Positions 6,253 to 8,364 of a stretch of 8,364 nucleotides of DNA are shown here, piece after piece. Numbering within the stretch: position 1 is the first letter of the stretch; every line of letters begins with the position of its first letter. Under the pieces are notes generated by a model. The model saw only the letters and a list, made by a program, of their open reading frames with translations, was not told the origin of the DNA and searched no databases. The stretch is from CAZIAK01 sp964537035. Its GTDB lineage: Bacteria; Planctomycetota; B15-G4. The DNA is taken from the NCBI GenBank assembly GCA_964537035.1, contig CAZIAK010000091.1, positions 1-8,364 on the forward strand, given 5' to 3'. The position numbers were made by a program, and so were the translations under genes.

Positions 6253-8163
6253 TCACGGCGCCCGAGCGCCACGACGGAGTACACGGCGGTCACCGTGCCG
6301 CGCCGTCAGCCCCATGGCGTCAAAGTGTTCGAGCAGGGGGATCAGATACTTGCGGCTGGTCCCCAGGGCATCACGGAGAACGGGGATCTCAATGGCCCCG
6401 TCCCGTTCGCCCGCGTGCTCGATCAAGGTCGCCACCAGTCGCTGCAGCACGTCGGGATGAAACAGGAAGGGCCCCACGACATGGACCTCACCCGCCCCCC
6501 GCAGCATGTCGATCAGGGCCCGGTTGTCCGCAGCTGGCAGCCCGGTGAACTCCTCGTCAATGGCCGGCGGTGAGGCGCCTGCCGCGAGCAGAGTGCTCAC
6601 GATGCGCTCCTTGACTTCGGTCAGGCGTTCACCGAGGCGGCCTCTGTGGCCGGTGCGACGGATGCGCCCCCCCGGCTGGGTCTCGACCCGGCGACTACGC
6701 TCGATGGTGGCCCGCAAGCCCAGCTCAGAGCAGGACATCTGGCTGCGGATCTCCGAGAGATCCAACCAGTCCAGCAGAGGCTGACGCTTGTGCGCCTTTT
6801 TCAGCACGGAGATCAGCTCGTCACCCAGGGTGTCCAGCGCCGCGCCTGCGAACCAGCGATCGGTGCCCACGCGCAGCAGCTCACCTGCGTCGAGGGCAGG
6901 CTGCAGAGAGGGCAGCAGGCTGTGCATGACGTCCCCCGCTTCTCGTTCGAGTTCGGCGGTGCTGCTGCCACGGGAGCCCGCACCCAGGACGGCGGCGCGG
7001 ACGAGGGCCAAGGGGTCGCCCATGGCATCCGCGCGCACATCGAGGTCGTTGAGCACCCGCTCCTTCTGGCGCTTGAGTCGGCCGTCAGTGATGGCCAGCA
7101 CACGCCCGCCGCCCAGGACCGTCATGGATGCCGCGTCGCGGACCACCAGGGAGTCGCCCACGGCGCAGCAGACCGGTTCGTCGAGCCGCACCTGCACGCG
7201 GTGCTTGCCATCGACCTCGCCGTGCTGGGCATCGAGCAGGGTCGCCCGCCCGATGACTTCGTCTGTGCCCACATGCACCCGCACCGGATGTCGCTGGCGC
7301 AGGGTCGAGTTGGGGTCGACGTGAAGATAGTCGAGGGCCAGAAAGCGAGAGGCTCCGAAGAGGCCTGGCACGGAGACCACATCGCCGCGGCGCACGTCGT
7401 CTTTGCTCCCGCCCGCCAGGTTGAGGGCCGTGGAATGGCCAGCGCTGCCCGTCTCTCGTTGCTCGCCATAGGCCTGGATGCCCCGCACGCGCAGCCGCTG
7501 ACCCGTGCGCACGAGCTCAAGGGTCTGACCAATGGCCACGCGCCCTGAGACAGGCACGCCGGTGACCACCATGCCGTGGCCAGCCACCGAGAAGACCCGC
7601 TGGACGGGAAGCCGATAGGGGCCTGCATCCGTGCGGGGTTCGACGCTGTCCACGAGACCATCGAGGGTCTCGCGCAGCGCGTCCATGCCATGGCCTGTTG
7701 TGGCAGAGACCGGGAGGATGGGCGCTTGCTCCAAGAAGGTGCCCGAGACGAAGTCGCGCACGTCCTCCAGGGCCATCTCGACGAGCTCCTCATCGACGAG
7801 ATCGACCTTGCTCAAGGCGATCATGCCTCGCTCGACCCCTAGCAGCCGCAGGATGGCCAGGTGCTCCCGGGTCTGGGGCATGACCCCGTCGTCAGCGGCC
7901 ACAACGAGCAAGACCACATCGACCGACGTGGAGCCCGCCACCATGTTCTTGATGAAGCGTTCGTGACCGGGCACGTCAATCAGACCCACCGTGGCTCCGC
8001 TGCCGTGCTGGTAGGGCGCGAAACCCAGGTCGATGGTCATGCCCCGCTCCCGCTCTTCTTCGAGGCGGTCGGGGTCGATGCCGGTGAGAAAGCGAACGAG
8101 GGACGACTTGCCGTGGTCGATGTGACCCGCAGTGCCCACGATGACCCGTCGCAGCTCGCTCAC
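6253..8163 (-). CDS. selB: Selenocysteine-specific translation elongation factor SelB
   Basis: The protein has 636 residues, near the usual bacterial SelB length of just over 600. SelB delivers selenocysteinyl-tRNA to the ribosome at UGA codons marked by a SECIS hairpin. G1 is GTAGHIDHGKS (10-20), G2 GMTIDLGFA (41-49), G3 DVPGHE (63-68), G4 SKVD (118-121) and G5 SATTG (153-157). Beta-barrel domains cover about 180-360. The C-terminal half holds winged-helix domains, ending in GTSRKYLIPLLEHFDAMGLT (601-620), the conserved SECIS-binding repeat that separates SelB from EF-Tu and IF2. The start is GTG at 8163; no in-frame ATG lies nearby, and GTAGHIDHGK is at the expected distance. The start overlaps the stop of a possible upstream gene as GTGA, and the downstream lipoprotein gene starts one base after the stop. 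The organism should also encode selA, selC, selD and selenoproteins; none is visible here. Confidence 0.96.
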   Translation of the reverse strand: MSELRRVIVGTAGHIDHGKSSLVRFLTGIDPDRLEEERERGMTIDLGFAPYQHGSGATVGLIDVPGHERFIKNMVAGSTSVDVVLLVVAADDGVMPQTREHLAILRLLGVERGMIALSKVDLVDEELVEMALEDVRDFVSGTFLEQAPILPVSATTGHGMDALRETLDGLVDSVEPRTDAGPYRLPVQRVFSVAGHGMVVTGVPVSGRVAIGQTLELVRTGQRLRVRGIQAYGEQRETGSAGHSTALNLAGGSKDDVRRGDVVSVPGLFGASRFLALDYLHVDPNSTLRQRHPVRVHVGTDEVIGRATLLDAQHGEVDGKHRVQVRLDEPVCCAVGDSLVVRDAASMTVLGGGRVLAITDGRLKRQKERVLNDLDVRADAMGDPLALVRAAVLGAGSRGSSTAELEREAGDVMHSLLPSLQPALDAGELLRVGTDRWFAGAALDTLGDELISVLKKAHKRQPLLDWLDLSEIRSQMSCSELGLRATIERSRRVETQPGGRIRRTGHRGRLGERLTEVKERIVSTLLAAGASPPAIDEEFTGLPAADNRALIDMLRGAGEVHVVGPFLFHPDVLQRLVATLIEHAGERDGAIEIPVLRDALGTSRKYLIPLLEHFDAMGLTARHGDRRVLRRGARAP

Positions 8164-8364
8164 AACATCAACAGCCGGCGAGGGGCAGCGGCGAACGTCG
8201 CATCCTGGCCGTCTGGCCAGCGCCCAGGTTGGCGATCGGACTCATGTGCAGACTGGCTTCCAGGTCGGTGTGCGGGCCGGTGTGCGGGCCGGTGTGCGGG
8301 CCGGTGTGCAGGCCGGTGTGCAGGCCGGTGTGCAGGCCGGTGTGCAGGCAGGTGTGCAGGCAGG
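8160..8364 (-). CDS. Possible C-terminus of an upstream operon gene (partial, low-complexity tail)
   Basis: A minus-strand frame is open from the window edge to a TGA at 8162-8160 that overlaps the selB GTG as GTGA. This is the same junction type as the two internal junctions of the plus-strand operon. The visible 67 residues begin with LPAH twice, then RPAH six times, then decayed units (RPGS, QSAH) and a non-repetitive tail ending APRRLLML. The start lies outside the window. Any 12-bp repeat lacking stops leaves frames open, and other frames across it are also open, so coding is inferred mainly from the junction. selA often neighbours selB, but nothing visible here resembles SelA. If real, this is a variable-length C-terminal extension. 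Confidence 0.35.
   Translation of the reverse strand, partial: LPAHLPAHRPAHRPAHRPAHRPAHRPAHRPAHRPGSQSAHESDRQPGRWPDGQDATFAAAPRRLLML
8246..8364. repeat. 12-bp tandem repeat (minisatellite) running off the window edge
   Basis: Eight head-to-tail 12-bp units occupy 8269-8364. They comprise three of TGTGCGGGCCGG, three of TGTGCAGGCCGG and two of TGTGCAGGCAGG. Two diverged units precede them: GTGCAGACTGGC (8246-8257) and TTCCAGGTCGGT (8258-8269). The variants are ordered in blocks, which suggests stepwise duplication by slippage or unequal exchange. The array continues past the edge. The unit length is a multiple of three, so copy-number change would keep a reading frame. The repeat itself is seen directly; its function is unknown. 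Confidence 0.95.

Noticed and set aside
6252..6293. GTG at 6293 as the start of the sulfatase-like protein
   Set aside because: It would overlap selB by about 40 bases and place 14 polar residues before an otherwise good signal peptide beginning at the ATG at 6251.
5604..7548. Long plus-strand open frames opposite the sulfatase-like gene and selB (5604-6548 and 6646-7548)
   Set aside because: Both cross regions where the minus-strand proteins are clearly conserved; these frames follow from high third-position GC on the opposite strand.
8164..8244. In-frame upstream extension of selB across a UGA (8244-8242), considered as a selenocysteine codon
   Set aside because: The stretch between that UGA and the selB GTG lacks similarity to SelB, the GTG already lies at the family's normal start, and no SECIS-like hairpin was evident.
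8246..8364. Plus-strand frame through the repeat giving V-R/Q-A-G tetrads, as a divergent repeat protein
   Set aside because: The frame is open only because the repeat lacks stops; there is no ATG or ribosome site before it, and the minus-strand frame has a better gene junction. It is not excluded without sequence beyond the edge.
8246..8364. CRISPR array or replication-origin iterons
   Set aside because: The units are directly contiguous 12-mers with no spacers, and no cas, rep or DnaA-box context is present.

Overview
The window is GC-rich, densely coding bacterial chromosome with short or overlapping gene junctions. It carries six complete protein genes and probably the tail of a seventh. 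A secreted HEAT-repeat/von Willebrand A protein and a TPR-bearing sulfatase-like lipoprotein are typical of Planctomycetota, though also seen in Myxococcota and Acidobacteriota. I lean to Planctomycetota with modest confidence; no rRNA, tRNA or other phylogenetic marker is present. No RNA gene, CRISPR array, insertion sequence or prophage gene was seen.

Layout. (1) Bases 1-1554, minus strand: a secreted HEAT + vWA protein. (2) Bases 1555-1762: a divergent promoter region with mirrored promoter-like motifs. (3) Bases 1763-4394, plus strand: a three-gene operon of an AmgK-like sugar 1-kinase, a MurU-like sugar-1-phosphate nucleotidyltransferase with a C-terminal beta-helix-like extension, and an unrecognised single-pass membrane protein. 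Both internal junctions are GTGA stop/start overlaps. (4) Bases 4395-4412: a very short convergent gap inside nested inverted repeats. (5) Bases 8163-4413, minus strand: selB (selenocysteine-specific elongation factor), then one base later a sulfatase-like lipoprotein with a TPR tail. (6) Bases 8160-8364: a 12-bp tandem repeat reaching the window edge. A minus-strand frame through the repeat ends in another GTGA overlap with selB, so it may be the C-terminus of an upstream operon gene.

Functionally, the plus-strand operon looks like an anomeric sugar kinase feeding a nucleotidyltransferase, as in MurNAc/GlcNAc recycling to UDP-MurNAc, with an envelope-anchored helical protein of unknown role. 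The minus-strand operon implies that the organism makes selenoproteins, although no in-frame UGA selenoprotein gene lies in this window. The most open questions are the unknown third operon gene, the threonine-nucleophile sulfatase-like protein coupled to selB, and the edge repeat. I did not find a clearly new defence or mobile system here.
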